Origin: Ga0077527 sp050250695
Lineage (GTDB): Bacteria; Pseudomonadota; Gammaproteobacteria; Burkholderiales; SG8-41
Direction: 5' to 3'
DNA: 64,000 nt
NCBI GenBank assembly: GCA_050250695.1
Contig: JBFWOE010000003.1
Span: 6,160-70,159, forward strand
In this document: positions 50,341 through 59,085 of the stretch, in pieces
How positions within the stretch are numbered: the first letter of the stretch is position 1
How the letters are laid out: every line of letters begins with the position of its first letter
The notes under the pieces: generated by a model
What the model saw: the letters and a program-made list of their open reading frames with translations, nothing else
Databases searched by the model: none
Told to the model about the DNA's origin: nothing
Position numbers and translations under genes: made by a program

Positions 50341-51558
50341 TTATGCTTTTCGCAAGTACCACCAGCGCGCCACCGGCGACAACACGCCGAAGATGCCGAT
50401 GCTGGCAAAGGCCAGCCCCCAGGCCGTAACGCTCTGATTCCCCCCGGCCAGATCCAGCGTCATGCCGAACACGAGCGGCGCGAGGAAGGCCGCGCTGAAA
50501 CCGAGAAAAGAGTACACCGCCATCATCGCCCCGCGCATTTCCGGCGGCGTGCTGGCAACTGCACCCGAGGTCAGCGCAGCGGAATCGCCGAGCATCGCGC
50601 CGTAATGCACCATCATCAGCAGCACCACGATGTACCAGGGCCACGCCGCGGCAAACCCGATCAGGCATGCGATCGTGCCCGACAGCGTCATGAACAGGAA
50701 AATGATGCGCTGCCGGCCGAAGCGGATCGCCAGTTCGTTGCCGGTGACGCTGAACACCGGGCCCAGCACGTTGATCATTGCCGCCAGGGTCGCCGCACTG
50801 ATCACCATCGGCGCACTCTCCGGCTGCAGCGTCGCGCAGAACACCAGGAATGCCACCATCCACGAGCGCTGGCCGAACAGTTCATAATTGTGCGCGGCAT
50901 ATCCGATCACGTAAGGCAGCGTCCTGCGGTTGCGCAGCACCGGACGGAAATCGAGCAGCGCCGTGGCGTGATGTTCACGCGACCGCACGCGCCCCCGCGG
51001 TACCGCAAAGGTCACGATCAAACCGGCGATAAGCGGACCGACTGCGCCGAACCAGAACGCCCATTGCCAGCCCAGCGTCGCAGCGAGTTTGCCGGCCACC
51101 ACGATCGAAATGCTCGAGCCGATGCCGAAGCTCGCGGTGTAAAACGCCGTGGCGCGTGATTGCGCATTGCCTTCCAGGTGATCGGTCAGTGCCTTCAGTC
51201 CCGGCATGTAGGTGCCGCCCAGGGCAACACCGATCAGAAATTGCGCAACCGCCGCGCTCCAGAAACCCTGGCCGAACAGCGCAAATGTCGTCGCTCCCAG
51301 GCTGGCAATGACGCAGGCTCCCAGATAAATCCGCCGCGAGTCGATGCGGTCGGTCAGGCTGGTCAACACCGGCACCGAAGCCATGTAGCCCACGAACATG
51401 ATGCCGCTGATCGCACCCGCCTCGGAGTTCGACAAGCCCCATTCGCGCTGCAGCAACGGCAGCAGTGTCGTGTACGCGGCAAAGCCGGTCATCGAAAAGG
51501 CCTCGGCCAGGCACATGATGAATGTCAGCCGCCGGGCGGATGGTGTCATGGGCGACAC
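50341..51558 (-). CDS. Major facilitator superfamily transporter
   Basis: 405 residues, 12 helices expected. LTSLTDRIDSRRIYLGACVI is the MFS motif A equivalent between helices 2 and 3 (DRIDSRR); FLIGVALGGTYMPGLKALTDHLEGN follows in helix 4. General resemblance to sugar-phosphate/nitrate-sulfonate type exporters; no substrate signature. It ends 4 bp from the esterase gene on the same strand, so the two may be co-transcribed (esterase first). Confidence 0.88.
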   Translation of the reverse strand: MSPMTPSARRLTFIMCLAEAFSMTGFAAYTTLLPLLQREWGLSNSEAGAISGIMFVGYMASVPVLTSLTDRIDSRRIYLGACVIASLGATTFALFGQGFWSAAVAQFLIGVALGGTYMPGLKALTDHLEGNAQSRATAFYTASFGIGSSISIVVAGKLAATLGWQWAFWFGAVGPLIAGLIVTFAVPRGRVRSREHHATALLDFRPVLRNRRTLPYVIGYAAHNYELFGQRSWMVAFLVFCATLQPESAPMVISAATLAAMINVLGPVFSVTGNELAIRFGRQRIIFLFMTLSGTIACLIGFAAAWPWYIVVLLMMVHYGAMLGDSAALTSGAVASTPPEMRGAMMAVYSFLGFSAAFLAPLVFGMTLDLAGGNQSVTAWGLAFASIGIFGVLSPVARWWYLRKA

Positions 51559-51561
51559 GGA

Positions 51562-52170
51562 TCAGACCGCCCCGGCCTTGCGCAACAGCTTGGCTATCGC
51601 CTCGGCGATCCGGCGATAACCCTCGGCGTTGGGATGGATGGGATCGGACTTGAGCTCCGGCTTGTAGAGTACGCTGGTAACAACTTCCTCTTCATACGGT
51701 ATGCCGAATTCCTGCGCGAGCTTCGCATAAAACTTGGGCGCACTGGTGATCAGCCCCGGCGCCGGCACCCCGACCAGCACCGCGTCGATGCCGCGGGACT
51801 TGATGGTGCTCAGGATCTGGCGCAGGTTCGTCTCGACGCCTTCCTGAGGTCGTTTGCGCAGCATGTCATTGCCACCAAGGCAGACGATCACCAGCCGCGG
51901 CTGGTGTTCATCCAGCACGCCGGGCAGGCGCTGCAGGCCTCCGGCGGTCTGCTCGCCGGGAACACCGGCGCGCACCACGCTGCGCCCGATCAGTGTGCTG
52001 AGCACTGCGGGATAACTCTCCTCAGGTTTGGCGCCGGTGCCGTAGGTCAGGCTGTCGCCGAAGGCGAGCACCACGTCACCGGCTCCGAGTTTCGCCAGCG
52101 ACGGCGTCCCTCCGCCACACCCCGCCAGCCACGCCAGACAAAGCAAAACGATGATCACGCGCCGTATCAT
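51562..52170 (-). CDS. SGNH/GDSL lipase-esterase, lipoprotein (TesA-like)
   Basis: 202 residues from ATG 52170. The N-terminus MIRRVIIVLLCLAWLAGCGGG is a lipoprotein signal with lipobox LAGC. Block I GDVVLAFGDSLTYGTGAKPEESYP (GDSL), block III CLGGNDMLR (GGND) and block V SDPIHPNAEGYRRIA (DxxH) of SGNH hydrolases are present, so it is an active-site-complete esterase or lysophospholipase of the TesA/arylesterase group. Start overlaps the CrtI-like gene stop by four bases. Longer open frame to 52812 lies inside that gene. Confidence 0.9.
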   Translation of the reverse strand: MIRRVIIVLLCLAWLAGCGGGTPSLAKLGAGDVVLAFGDSLTYGTGAKPEESYPAVLSTLIGRSVVRAGVPGEQTAGGLQRLPGVLDEHQPRLVIVCLGGNDMLRKRPQEGVETNLRQILSTIKSRGIDAVLVGVPAPGLITSAPKFYAKLAQEFGIPYEEEVVTSVLYKPELKSDPIHPNAEGYRRIAEAIAKLLRKAGAV

Positions 52171-53789
52171 GGCTGCCGCTCCTTGAACTTTCCGCGCTTG
52201 AAGTCGCGGATGATTTCGCGCGCCGCGTTGCGGCCCGGCAATCCGGTCACGCCACCGCCGGGATGGGTGCCGGCGCCGCACAGGTACAGGCGGTTGACCG
52301 GAGAGCGGTAATCGCCGTAACCGAGTACCGGCCGTGCCGACCACAACTGGTCCAGCGTCAGTGCGCCGTGAAAAATGTCGCCGCCGACCAGGCCGAATTC
52401 GCGCTCGAGATCGAGCGGCGACAATATGCTGCGTCCGATGACGGCATCCCTGAAGTTCGGCGCAAGCCGGGTCACCGTCTCGATGACGTGATCGGCTGCA
52501 TCTTCGCGGATGCCGTCCCAGGTCAGGCCGTCGGGCAGATCCGGGCTGAAATGCTGGCAGAACAGGCTCGCGACATGCCGCCCGGGCGGCGCCAGCGTAT
52601 CGTCGACAGTGGAAGGAATCAGCATCTCCACCACCGGCGCCCGCGAGCAGCCATAGGTACGCGCGTCGAAATAGGCCTGCTCCATGTACGCCAGCGAAGG
52701 GGCCATGATGATGCCCGACTGGTGATGCTGTGCCGGTGCCGATCCCGGCAGGCATTTGAAGTCGGGCAGTTCGCTCAGGGCCACGTTCATGCGGAACGTC
52801 GCCGAAGCGCATTTCCAGCCGCGGATGCGTCCCAGGAATTCCGCATCCAGTGCGCTAGCGTCGATCAGGTCGAGATAGAGCAGTTTCGGATTGACGTTGG
52901 CAGCGATGCATCTCGCCTCGATCATGCGTCCGTCTTTCAGTTGAACACCCTGCGCGCCACGCGAGTCGACGCAGACATTGATGACCTCCACGCCGGTATC
53001 GATCTGTACGCCGCGCACACGCGCCTCTGCGGCCATCGCCTGGGTGATCGCGCCCATGCCGCCCATTGCATGTCCCCACACGCCGCGCCTGCCATTGACC
53101 TCGCCGAACACGTGATGCAGCAGCACGTAGGCCGTGCCCGGGGCATAGGGGCTGGCGAAGTTGCCGACGATGGCGTCGAAACCGAACGCCGCCTTGATCG
53201 GCGCTGATTCAAACCAGCCGTCGAGGAGGTCGCCGGCACTCTTGGCAAACAGGTCCAGCACGTCGCGCCGGGTCGGCATGTCGAGTTTCCGGAAACGCCG
53301 CGCAGTCTTCACCGCAGCCAGGAAATCGCCGATGCCGCCACCGACATTGGGCGGCGTTTCCAGCGCAAGCTCCCGCAACACGCCGGCCACCCTCTCGAGC
53401 ATCGCGTAATAATCAGGCAGGCGCGCGGCATCGGCAGCGGAGAAGCGCGCCACCTCGGCCTGCGACGCAGCAAGCGAGCCGCCAACCTTCAGGAAATCGG
53501 TTTCGGTCAGGGGCAGGAAATTCGATATCGGCCGCTCGACAATGCGCAAACCATGCTCGGCGAGGCGCAGATCGCGGATAACCTGCGGATTGAGCAGGCT
53601 CACGGTATAGCTCGCGGTGGAATTGCGGAAACCGGGGTGAAATTCCTCGGTGACTGCCGCACCGCCCACCACGCCGCGCCGTTCCAGCACGCGCACCTTC
53701 AGCCCTGCGGCAGCCAGATAACAGGCGCAGGTCAGGCCGTTATGGCCTCCGCCGACGATCAGTACATCGCAGGCTGCGGTTGGGGGCAT
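52167..53789 (-). CDS. CrtI-like FAD-dependent oxidoreductase (phytoene desaturase family)
   Basis: 540 residues. N-terminal dinucleotide motif VLIVGGGHNGLTCACYLAAAGLKVRVLERR and early FRNSTASYTVSLLNPQVIRDLRL; C-terminal second FAD motif RLYLCGAGTHPGGGVTGLPGRNAAREI (core CGAGTHPGGGVTG). This matches the PYROXD2-like branch of the phytoene desaturase family rather than carotenoid pathway enzymes, and no other crt genes are nearby. Substrate unknown. Possible lipid-related partner of the esterase encoded next to it. Confidence 0.88.
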   Translation of the reverse strand: MPPTAACDVLIVGGGHNGLTCACYLAAAGLKVRVLERRGVVGGAAVTEEFHPGFRNSTASYTVSLLNPQVIRDLRLAEHGLRIVERPISNFLPLTETDFLKVGGSLAASQAEVARFSAADAARLPDYYAMLERVAGVLRELALETPPNVGGGIGDFLAAVKTARRFRKLDMPTRRDVLDLFAKSAGDLLDGWFESAPIKAAFGFDAIVGNFASPYAPGTAYVLLHHVFGEVNGRRGVWGHAMGGMGAITQAMAAEARVRGVQIDTGVEVINVCVDSRGAQGVQLKDGRMIEARCIAANVNPKLLYLDLIDASALDAEFLGRIRGWKCASATFRMNVALSELPDFKCLPGSAPAQHHQSGIIMAPSLAYMEQAYFDARTYGCSRAPVVEMLIPSTVDDTLAPPGRHVASLFCQHFSPDLPDGLTWDGIREDAADHVIETVTRLAPNFRDAVIGRSILSPLDLEREFGLVGGDIFHGALTLDQLWSARPVLGYGDYRSPVNRLYLCGAGTHPGGGVTGLPGRNAAREIIRDFKRGKFKERQP

Positions 53790-53833
53790 GGCGGCCGGAA
53801 TTGCTGCACGGATTGGGGCAAGGGTGGCAAATT

Positions 53834-53910
53834 TGGCGCGCCCGAGACGATTCGAACGTCCGACCCCTGCCTTCGGAGGGCAGTACTCTATCCAGCTGAG
53901 CTACGGGCGC
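53834..53910 (-). tRNA. tRNA-Arg (anticodon CCG)
   Basis: 77 nt on the reverse strand. Acceptor arms GCGCCCG/CGGGCGC pair fully, the discriminator is G and CCA is encoded. The anticodon stem CTGCC/GGCAG holds loop CTCCGAA, giving anticodon CCG for codon CGG. The T arm reads GGTCGGACGTTCGAATCGTC with TTCGAAT. It sits between the CrtI-like gene and the cytochrome gene. Confidence 0.96.
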
Positions 53911-53972
53911 GTTGCGTGGCGGATTCTAGCATGGCCCCCCGCGGGGAGTTTTACCGGGGGTGGCAATGCCGA

Positions 53973-53978
53973 TATAAT
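53973..53978 (+). promoter_or_regulatory. Promoter upstream of the cytochrome c5-type gene
   Basis: TATAAT with TTTACC (53950-53955) 17 bp upstream gives a 4/6 -35 match at ideal spacing. Transcription would start about 25 bp before the ATG at 54010. Confidence 0.5.
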
Positions 53979-54009
53979 CCGCGCTTTCTCGCGGCTTCAG
54001 GAAAGCGCA

Positions 54010-54546
54010 ATGAGCGAACATCAGACACCTGAACACACCTCGCTGATCAAGACTCCGAAACAGCTGATCATTGTCGTTCTGCTTGCTTTTATTGTCCCGG
54101 TCGTGATCATCGTGATGCTGGCGCAACTCGCCACCGGCGGCAAAAGGCCGGCGGCAGCCACCGCTGCTGAAGAAGAGGCGGTTGCCAAACGCATCAAGCC
54201 GGCGGGTTCGGTGGTGGTGGACCCCAATGCCCCCATCCCCGCGGCAGAACCCGTGGCATCGGTTGCCGCCCCGGCGGCTACCGCGCCGGCGGCCGGCGGT
54301 AGCCCGGGAAAAGGCAAAAGCGTCTACGACACCGCCTGCATGGCCTGCCACGCCACCGGTGTTGCCGGCGCGCCGAAAGCCGGCGACAAGGCAGCATGGT
54401 CACAGCGCCTGAAAGCCGGTAATGACGCGCTGTATGCCGCAGTCATCAAGGGCAAGGGTGCCATGCCGCCGAAAGGCGGCAACGCCAGCCTGGCCGACGC
54501 CGACATCAAGGCCGCGGTGGATTACCTGACCGGACTCGCGAAGTAA
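54010..54546 (+). CDS. Membrane-anchored cytochrome c5-like protein
   Basis: 178 residues from ATG 54010. A short cytoplasmic N-terminus precedes one membrane helix (LIIVVLLAFIVPVVIIVMLAQL, ~24-45), an Ala/Pro-rich linker, and a C-terminal class I c-type heme domain (~95-178): KSVYDTACMACHATGVAGAPK contains CxxCH, and KGAMPPKGGNASLADADIK provides the axial Met (AMPPKGG). The c5-type sequence is common for electron shuttles to terminal oxidases. An intrinsic terminator follows. Confidence 0.92.
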   Translation: MSEHQTPEHTSLIKTPKQLIIVVLLAFIVPVVIIVMLAQLATGGKRPAAATAAEEEAVAKRIKPAGSVVVDPNAPIPAAEPVASVAAPAATAPAAGGSPGKGKSVYDTACMACHATGVAGAPKAGDKAAWSQRLKAGNDALYAAVIKGKGAMPPKGGNASLADADIKAAVDYLTGLAK

Positions 54547-54571
54547 TCCGCAGCGTTCATGCATAATCTTG

Positions 54572-54601
54572 GGGCGCAGCATTGCTGCGCCCTTGTTGTT
54601 T
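54572..54601 (+). terminator. Intrinsic terminator after the cytochrome gene
   Basis: Stem GGGCGCAGC (54572-54580) / GCTGCGCCC (54584-54592), loop ATT, followed by TTGTTGTTT. It lies 25 bp after the cytochrome stop and 25 bp before the apaH start. Confidence 0.8.
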
Positions 54602-54625
54602 GAGCGTCCCTCTTCACTCCGTACA

Positions 54626-55453
54626 ATGGCCACCTACGCGATCGGCGACATCCAGGGCTGCTACGATCAAATGCGGCGGCTGCTCGATACCGCCGGTTTC
54701 GATTCTCTGCACGACCACCTGTGGCTGGTCGGCGACCTGGTCAATCGCGGTCCGCAATCGCTGGAAGTGCTGCGTTACCTGCGCGGACTGGGGGATCGTG
54801 TTGTTGCAGTGCTCGGCAACCACGACCTGCACCTGCTGGTCGTAGCGGCCGGCGTGCGCAAGCCGCATCGCGACGACACGCTGGATGCACTCCTCGCGGC
54901 GCCGGACCGCGAAGAATTGCTGGACTGGTTGCGCCGGCAGCGCCTGATGCACGCGGGCGAAGGCTACGCCATGGTGCATGCCGGCCTGCTGCCGCAGTGG
55001 AGCATTGCGCAGGCGCTTGCACTGGCGCATGAAGTCGAGGCCGCACTGCAGGGTCCCGACTACGGCGAGTTTCTGCGCCACATGTACGGCAATACCCCGG
55101 CGCAGTGGCACGAGGAACTCGCTGGTTACGACCGGCTGCGGGTGATTGTCAACGCAATGACGCGGCTGCGCCTGTGCACGTCCGACGGCGCCATGGAATT
55201 CACCCACAAGACCGGGCTCGACGGCGCGCCGGCCGGTTATTTTCCATGGTTCGATGTGCCGGCACGCGCGAGCAGCGAAACCCCGGTGGTGTTCGGCCAC
55301 TGGGCCGCGCTGGGCCTCAAACTGCGCCGGGACATACTCGGGCTCGATTCAGGCTGCGTCTGGGGCCGCCGGCTCACCGCGGTGCGGCTGGAAGACCGTT
55401 GCGTTTTCCAGTGCGGCTGCGAATCGGTCAGGTCGCGAGGCGGCGGGCAATAG
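54626..55453 (+). CDS. apaH: Bis(5'-nucleosyl)-tetraphosphatase, symmetrical (ApaH)
   Basis: 275 residues from ATG 54626. TYAIGDIQGCYDQMRRLL (GDIQG metal motif), LWLVGDLVNRGPQSLEVLRYL (GDLVNRGP) and VVAVLGNHDLHLL (GNHD) are the phosphoprotein-phosphatase-like metal sites; VVFGHWAALGL near the C-terminus supplies another His. It hydrolyses Ap4A to two ADP and decaps Np4-RNA. The open frame extends to 54569 across the terminator, so ATG 54626 is chosen. Its 3' end overlaps the convergent olsA gene by 26 bp. Confidence 0.95.
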   Translation: MATYAIGDIQGCYDQMRRLLDTAGFDSLHDHLWLVGDLVNRGPQSLEVLRYLRGLGDRVVAVLGNHDLHLLVVAAGVRKPHRDDTLDALLAAPDREELLDWLRRQRLMHAGEGYAMVHAGLLPQWSIAQALALAHEVEAALQGPDYGEFLRHMYGNTPAQWHEELAGYDRLRVIVNAMTRLRLCTSDGAMEFTHKTGLDGAPAGYFPWFDVPARASSETPVVFGHWAALGLKLRRDILGLDSGCVWGRRLTAVRLEDRCVFQCGCESVRSRGGGQ

Positions 55454-56183
55454 CCTGGTGGGTGGAACGGGCAAGCGTGCGGCGGTCAGCGCCCCTGCCA
55501 CTCACGGGATCGAGAAACCAGACATGCGCATGGATGACCGGCTGCGCCACAATATCCCGCAGGGTTTGCCACAGCGACTTGTCACCGTCATAGGCGGCTT
55601 CGGTGCATAAGGTGTTGTCGGCACGTTCGAAACGCAGGGCAACCGGATAGACTTCGGCACCGGCAATCGATGCCGGCTGCAGCAGCGAACTGTGAAACGG
55701 CAGCACCTGACTGCCATCGGTCGTAGTGCCCTCAGGGAATACCGCGCAGACCTCACCAGCCAGCAGCGCGTTGGATACCAGCCCGGTTATACGCGCCGTA
55801 TCGCGACGGCGTGATCGCTCGATGAACAGGGTCCCGGTTTTCATGCTCAGCCAGCCGATAACCGGCCAGCGGCGTATTTCGGATTTGGCGACAAAACGCA
55901 CCGGCGATACGGCATTGATTACGTATATATCCAGCCAGGAAACGTGATTGGCAACCACCATCGCCGGGCCTCCTCCCCGTTGCGGGGGTTGCCCATGAAC
56001 ACGCAAACGCACGCCGACGATATCCAGCAATTGCTGCGACCAGCGCCTGATGGCGGCATTGCGCCGCAAAGGCGAAAAAAACGGAAAAGCGAATGCGATG
56101 GTCACCACGCCATGCATCAGGTGCAGCGCAACACGCGTGATGCGCACGTTCCGCCTGCCCAGCAATATGCCCCGGCCGCTCAT
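55428..56183 (-). CDS. olsA: 1-acyl-sn-glycerol-3-phosphate acyltransferase, OlsA-like
   Basis: 251 residues from ATG 56183 (MSGRGILLGRRNVRIT). The acyltransferase motifs are VANHVSWLDIYVINA (NHxxxxD), KTGTLFIERSRRRDT and AVFPEGTTTDGSQVLPF (FPEGT). One hydrophobic helix precedes (VALHLMHGVVTIAFAFPFF). Directly after the OlsB-like gene it would O-acylate lyso-ornithine lipid; a general phosphatidate role is the alternative. The open frame to 56576 lies within olsB. Confidence 0.85.
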   Translation of the reverse strand: MSGRGILLGRRNVRITRVALHLMHGVVTIAFAFPFFSPLRRNAAIRRWSQQLLDIVGVRLRVHGQPPQRGGGPAMVVANHVSWLDIYVINAVSPVRFVAKSEIRRWPVIGWLSMKTGTLFIERSRRRDTARITGLVSNALLAGEVCAVFPEGTTTDGSQVLPFHSSLLQPASIAGAEVYPVALRFERADNTLCTEAAYDGDKSLWQTLRDIVAQPVIHAHVWFLDPVSGRGADRRTLARSTHQAIARRLAT

Positions 56184-56218
56184 GGCGGCGATTATAGGGG
56201 CCTGCAGCGCGCCGGCCA

Positions 56219-56977
56219 TCAATTCTTCAGAAAATGACGGGCGTAACGCGCATCCATGCGCGACATCGGCAACAGCATCAGCAGGTCGGCAGTGTTGAAG
56301 TCCGGATCCCAGGCCGGTGCGCCGCAGACCCAGGCGCCGACGCGTATGTATCCCTTCACCAGGGGCGGTGGAGCGGCCTCCACGTTGCTTTCCAGCGCGG
56401 CAATCGGCAGCGCACACTTCGGAAATACGCGGTATTCGCGTGGTGACAGGCCGGTGCGCGCGAGACGCCGGTACACATTCGCGGCCAGATATCCGCCATC
56501 TGCCATGCTCAACGACGCGCAGCCCATCAGGTACTGCATTCGGTGCTGCGCCATGTATTCGGCAAGACCGGACCACAAGCGCGCAATGGTTGCACCACTG
56601 CGGTAATCCGGGTGCACGCAGGAACGGCCGATCTCTACAGTAGTGTCCCGCAGGTGCCGCAGCCGGGTCAGGTCGAATTCGCCGTCCGCATAAAATTTTC
56701 CCAGTTGTCGCGCACGCAATCCGGACAGCAACCGGTAGGTACCGACGACCTCACCGGTGCCGGTGTCGCGCACCAGCAGGTGTTCGCAATGGGCGTCGTA
56801 CTGGTCACAATCAATGCCCATGGCCGCCCCCGGCACGCGGGCGCCCATCTCTTCGGCAAATATCCTGTAACGCAGGCGCTGGGCCTCGAGGATCTCCATG
56901 TCGCTGCGAGCAAAGGAAACCGCCAGAGCGGGGGCATGGCCGCGCCCATCGGTTTGCTCCCGGGTATGGTCGAGCAT
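56219..56977 (-). CDS. olsB: L-ornithine N(alpha)-acyltransferase, OlsB-like (GNAT)
   Basis: 252 residues. AQRLRYRIFAEEMGARVPG, DQYDAHCEHLLVRDTGTGEVVGTYRLL (core CEHLLVRD) and VEIGRSCVHPDYRSGATIARLW are the OlsB/hemolysin-like GNAT signature, followed by MGCASLSMADGGY and PPLVKGYIRVGAWVCG (core PPLVKGYIRVGA). OlsB attaches a 3-hydroxyacyl chain to ornithine, making lyso-ornithine lipid; OlsA, 35 bp downstream, completes it. Ornithine lipids are phosphorus-free and often induced by PhoB under phosphate limitation, which fits phoBR in this chromosome; no Pho box was recognised here. Confidence 0.88.
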   Translation of the reverse strand: MLDHTREQTDGRGHAPALAVSFARSDMEILEAQRLRYRIFAEEMGARVPGAAMGIDCDQYDAHCEHLLVRDTGTGEVVGTYRLLSGLRARQLGKFYADGEFDLTRLRHLRDTTVEIGRSCVHPDYRSGATIARLWSGLAEYMAQHRMQYLMGCASLSMADGGYLAANVYRRLARTGLSPREYRVFPKCALPIAALESNVEAAPPPLVKGYIRVGAWVCGAPAWDPDFNTADLLMLLPMSRMDARYARHFLKN

Positions 56978-57079
56978 CGCGTCTGCCTCCGTCCGTGAAT
57001 GACGGCAGACAGGCTAATGCGGCCCGGTTACACCAAGGTTAAGAAACAGTGAAAAATCGGTTACTGCCGGCGTTGGGAT

Positions 57080-57535
57080 TCAGTGCGTTACGCGCGAAGT
57101 GCGCCCGTCGGACAGGATGCGCACACGGTCTCCTGCCTTGAAGGTTTCATCGGCTTCCTGGACGATGGCCACCAGACCGCCGCGATCCAGCTTCACTGTC
57201 ACTTCAACGCCGGTGCGCCGGGTACCGAACTCCTCCGCTGCCTGGCCGGCCACGCCGCCGGCCACACCCCCAAGCACCGTACCCACCGTGGAACCGCGGC
57301 CGCGACCGACCGTGCTGCCGGCCACACCCCCGATCACCGCTCCGGCGGCCGGGCCGATACCGCTGCGCGTACCTTCGATCTGCACCGGGCGCACGCTTTC
57401 AACGACGCCCATGCGCACGTTCTGCTCGCGACGCGCTTCGTCGCGGGTATAGCTGCCGCTGCCCAGGCCGGGAGCGCAACCGGCGAGGATCGCCGAAAAA
57501 ACCAGTATTGCCGCAGCATTCAACCGCATGCCCAT
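57080..57535 (-). CDS. Glycine-zipper 2TM lipoprotein (SlyB/Pcp-like)
   Basis: 151 residues. Signal and lipobox ILVFSAILAGCAPG (LAGC), then SIGIGPAAGAVIGGVAGSTVGRGRGSTVGTVLGGVAGGVAG-type glycine zipper (core GAVIGGVAGSTVG) and a C-terminal beta domain ending DRVRILSDGRTSRV. This is the outer-membrane SlyB/Pcp/17-kDa antigen family, which stabilises the outer membrane under cation stress. Start MGMRLNAAAIL at 57535 follows an AGGAGG-like stretch. Confidence 0.88.
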   Translation of the reverse strand: MGMRLNAAAILVFSAILAGCAPGLGSGSYTRDEARREQNVRMGVVESVRPVQIEGTRSGIGPAAGAVIGGVAGSTVGRGRGSTVGTVLGGVAGGVAGQAAEEFGTRRTGVEVTVKLDRGGLVAIVQEADETFKAGDRVRILSDGRTSRVTH

Positions 57536-57548
57536 GGAAAACCTCCTG

Positions 57549-58484
57549 TCACCACAATTTCATGCCAAATGCCTCTTTGAAGCGGTCCGCGGCTTCGTCG
57601 CGGCCGAACCGGTGGTTCTGGCCGCCGCGGCTGGCAATCTTCAGCGAACCCATCAGCGAAGCGAGGCGTCCGCTCAACGCCCAGTCGACACCGGCTGCCA
57701 GCCCATAGAGCAACCCAGCCCGGAAAGCATCACCGCACCCGGTCGGATCAAGCACCGCTTCGGGTTTAACGCTTGGAATTTCGATCTGTTGACCCCCGGC
57801 ATGCACCACAGCACCGCGTGCACCCAATGTGACCACGATGGCATCGACGAGTTTCGCCAGTTCCTCAAGTTTCCGCCCGGTGCGCTCCTGCAGCATCTGC
57901 GCTTCGTAGTCGTTGACCGTGACATATTGCGCAAGCCGCACGAATTCCGTCAGTTCCGCGCCGCTGAACATCGGCAGCCCCTGACCGGGGTCGAATATGA
58001 ACGGTATGCCGGCCTCGTGAAACTCGCGTGCGTGCTGGAGCATGCCTTCGCGGCCATCCGGTGCAACTATGCCCAGCCTGATGCCCTTGGCGTCGCCGAC
58101 ATGGTTCTCGTGGGCATGATTCATCGCTCCCGGATGGAAGGCGGTGATCTGGTTATCGTCGAGATCAGTGGTAATGAACGCCTGCGCGGTAAAGCTGCCG
58201 GGGACGCTGCGGATATGGTCTTGCACGAGGCCAAGACGCTGCAGGCGGTCGTCGTACGGCGCGAAATCATCACCGACGGTGGCCATGATGCGCGCATCGC
58301 CGCCGAGCATCTGCAGCGTATAGGCGATATTCCCGGCGCAACCCCCAAACTCGCGCCGCATGTCGGGCACCAGAAAAGCCACGTTGAGTATGTGCAACTG
58401 GTCCGGAAGTATGTGATTCCGGAACCGGTCGCGGAACACCATGATGGTGTCGTACGCCATCGAACCGCAGATCAATATGGACAT
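57549..58484 (-). CDS. PfkB family carbohydrate/nucleoside kinase
   Basis: 311 residues from ATG 58484 (MSILICGSMAYDTIM). FGGCAGNIAYTLQMLGGDARIMATVGDDF is the PfkB N-terminal block (core GGCAGNIAYTL), and the C-terminal signature AVLDPTGCGDAFRAGLLYG contains the catalytic Asp (GCGDAFRAG). VVTLGARGAVVHAGG precedes it. The sequence resembles the adenosine-kinase-like sugar kinases found beside tpx/prmA genes in Betaproteobacteria. The exact substrate is not determinable. Confidence 0.9.
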   Translation of the reverse strand: MSILICGSMAYDTIMVFRDRFRNHILPDQLHILNVAFLVPDMRREFGGCAGNIAYTLQMLGGDARIMATVGDDFAPYDDRLQRLGLVQDHIRSVPGSFTAQAFITTDLDDNQITAFHPGAMNHAHENHVGDAKGIRLGIVAPDGREGMLQHAREFHEAGIPFIFDPGQGLPMFSGAELTEFVRLAQYVTVNDYEAQMLQERTGRKLEELAKLVDAIVVTLGARGAVVHAGGQQIEIPSVKPEAVLDPTGCGDAFRAGLLYGLAAGVDWALSGRLASLMGSLKIASRGGQNHRFGRDEAADRFKEAFGMKLW

Positions 58485-58628
58485 CGGATTTCGCCTTAAA
58501 GGGGATCGCGGATTATACCAACGCGCCCTGCCGTCGCCGGGCGGCGACGGCATGGTGCCCGACGCGCGGTTGATACATAATCTGCGGCGGGCACAATACA
58601 ACCCCGGATAAGTCAGAGAGGACCCCAC

Positions 58629-59054
58629 ATGCTCAAGGAGTTCAAGGAATTCGCGATGCGCGGCAATGTTGTCGACATGGCGGTCGGCATCATCATCGGC
58701 GCGGCATTCGGCAAGATCGTCGAGTCACTGGTCAAGGATGTCATCATGCCGCCGATCGGACTGCTGCTCGGCAAGGTCGACTTTTCCAATCTTTTCCTGG
58801 TGATGCGCGAGGGCACCACCGCCGGCCCTTACCTGACGGTGGATGCCGCGCAGAAGGCCGGGGCGGTGACGTTCAACTACGGCATGTTCATCAACACCTG
58901 CATCAGCTTTGTCATCGTTGCTTTTGCGGTATTCATGTTGATCCGTGCCATCAACCGCCTGAAGCGCAAGGAAGAAGAGGCGCCGGCGGCTCCCGCAGCG
59001 CCGGCGGAGGACATCGTGCTGCTGCGCGAAATCCGCGACGCCCTGAAGAAATAG
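58629..59054 (+). CDS. mscL: Large-conductance mechanosensitive channel MscL
   Basis: 141 residues. LKEFKEFAMRGNVVDMAVGIIIGAAFGKIVESLVKDVIMPPIGLL (core FAMRGNVVDMAVGIIIGAAFG) is the TM1 gate; FINTCISFVIVAFAVFMLIRAINRL is TM2, and the C-terminal bundle has EDIVLLREIRDALKK. It opens under membrane tension to release solutes on hypo-osmotic shock. ATG 58629 is preceded by a GAGAGGA element. A CATAAT at 58576 could be its -10. Confidence 0.96.
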   Translation: MLKEFKEFAMRGNVVDMAVGIIIGAAFGKIVESLVKDVIMPPIGLLLGKVDFSNLFLVMREGTTAGPYLTVDAAQKAGAVTFNYGMFINTCISFVIVAFAVFMLIRAINRLKRKEEEAPAAPAAPAEDIVLLREIRDALKK

Positions 59055-59085
59055 AAACCGCTGCTAAAGCCGTTGCCTGGCCATC

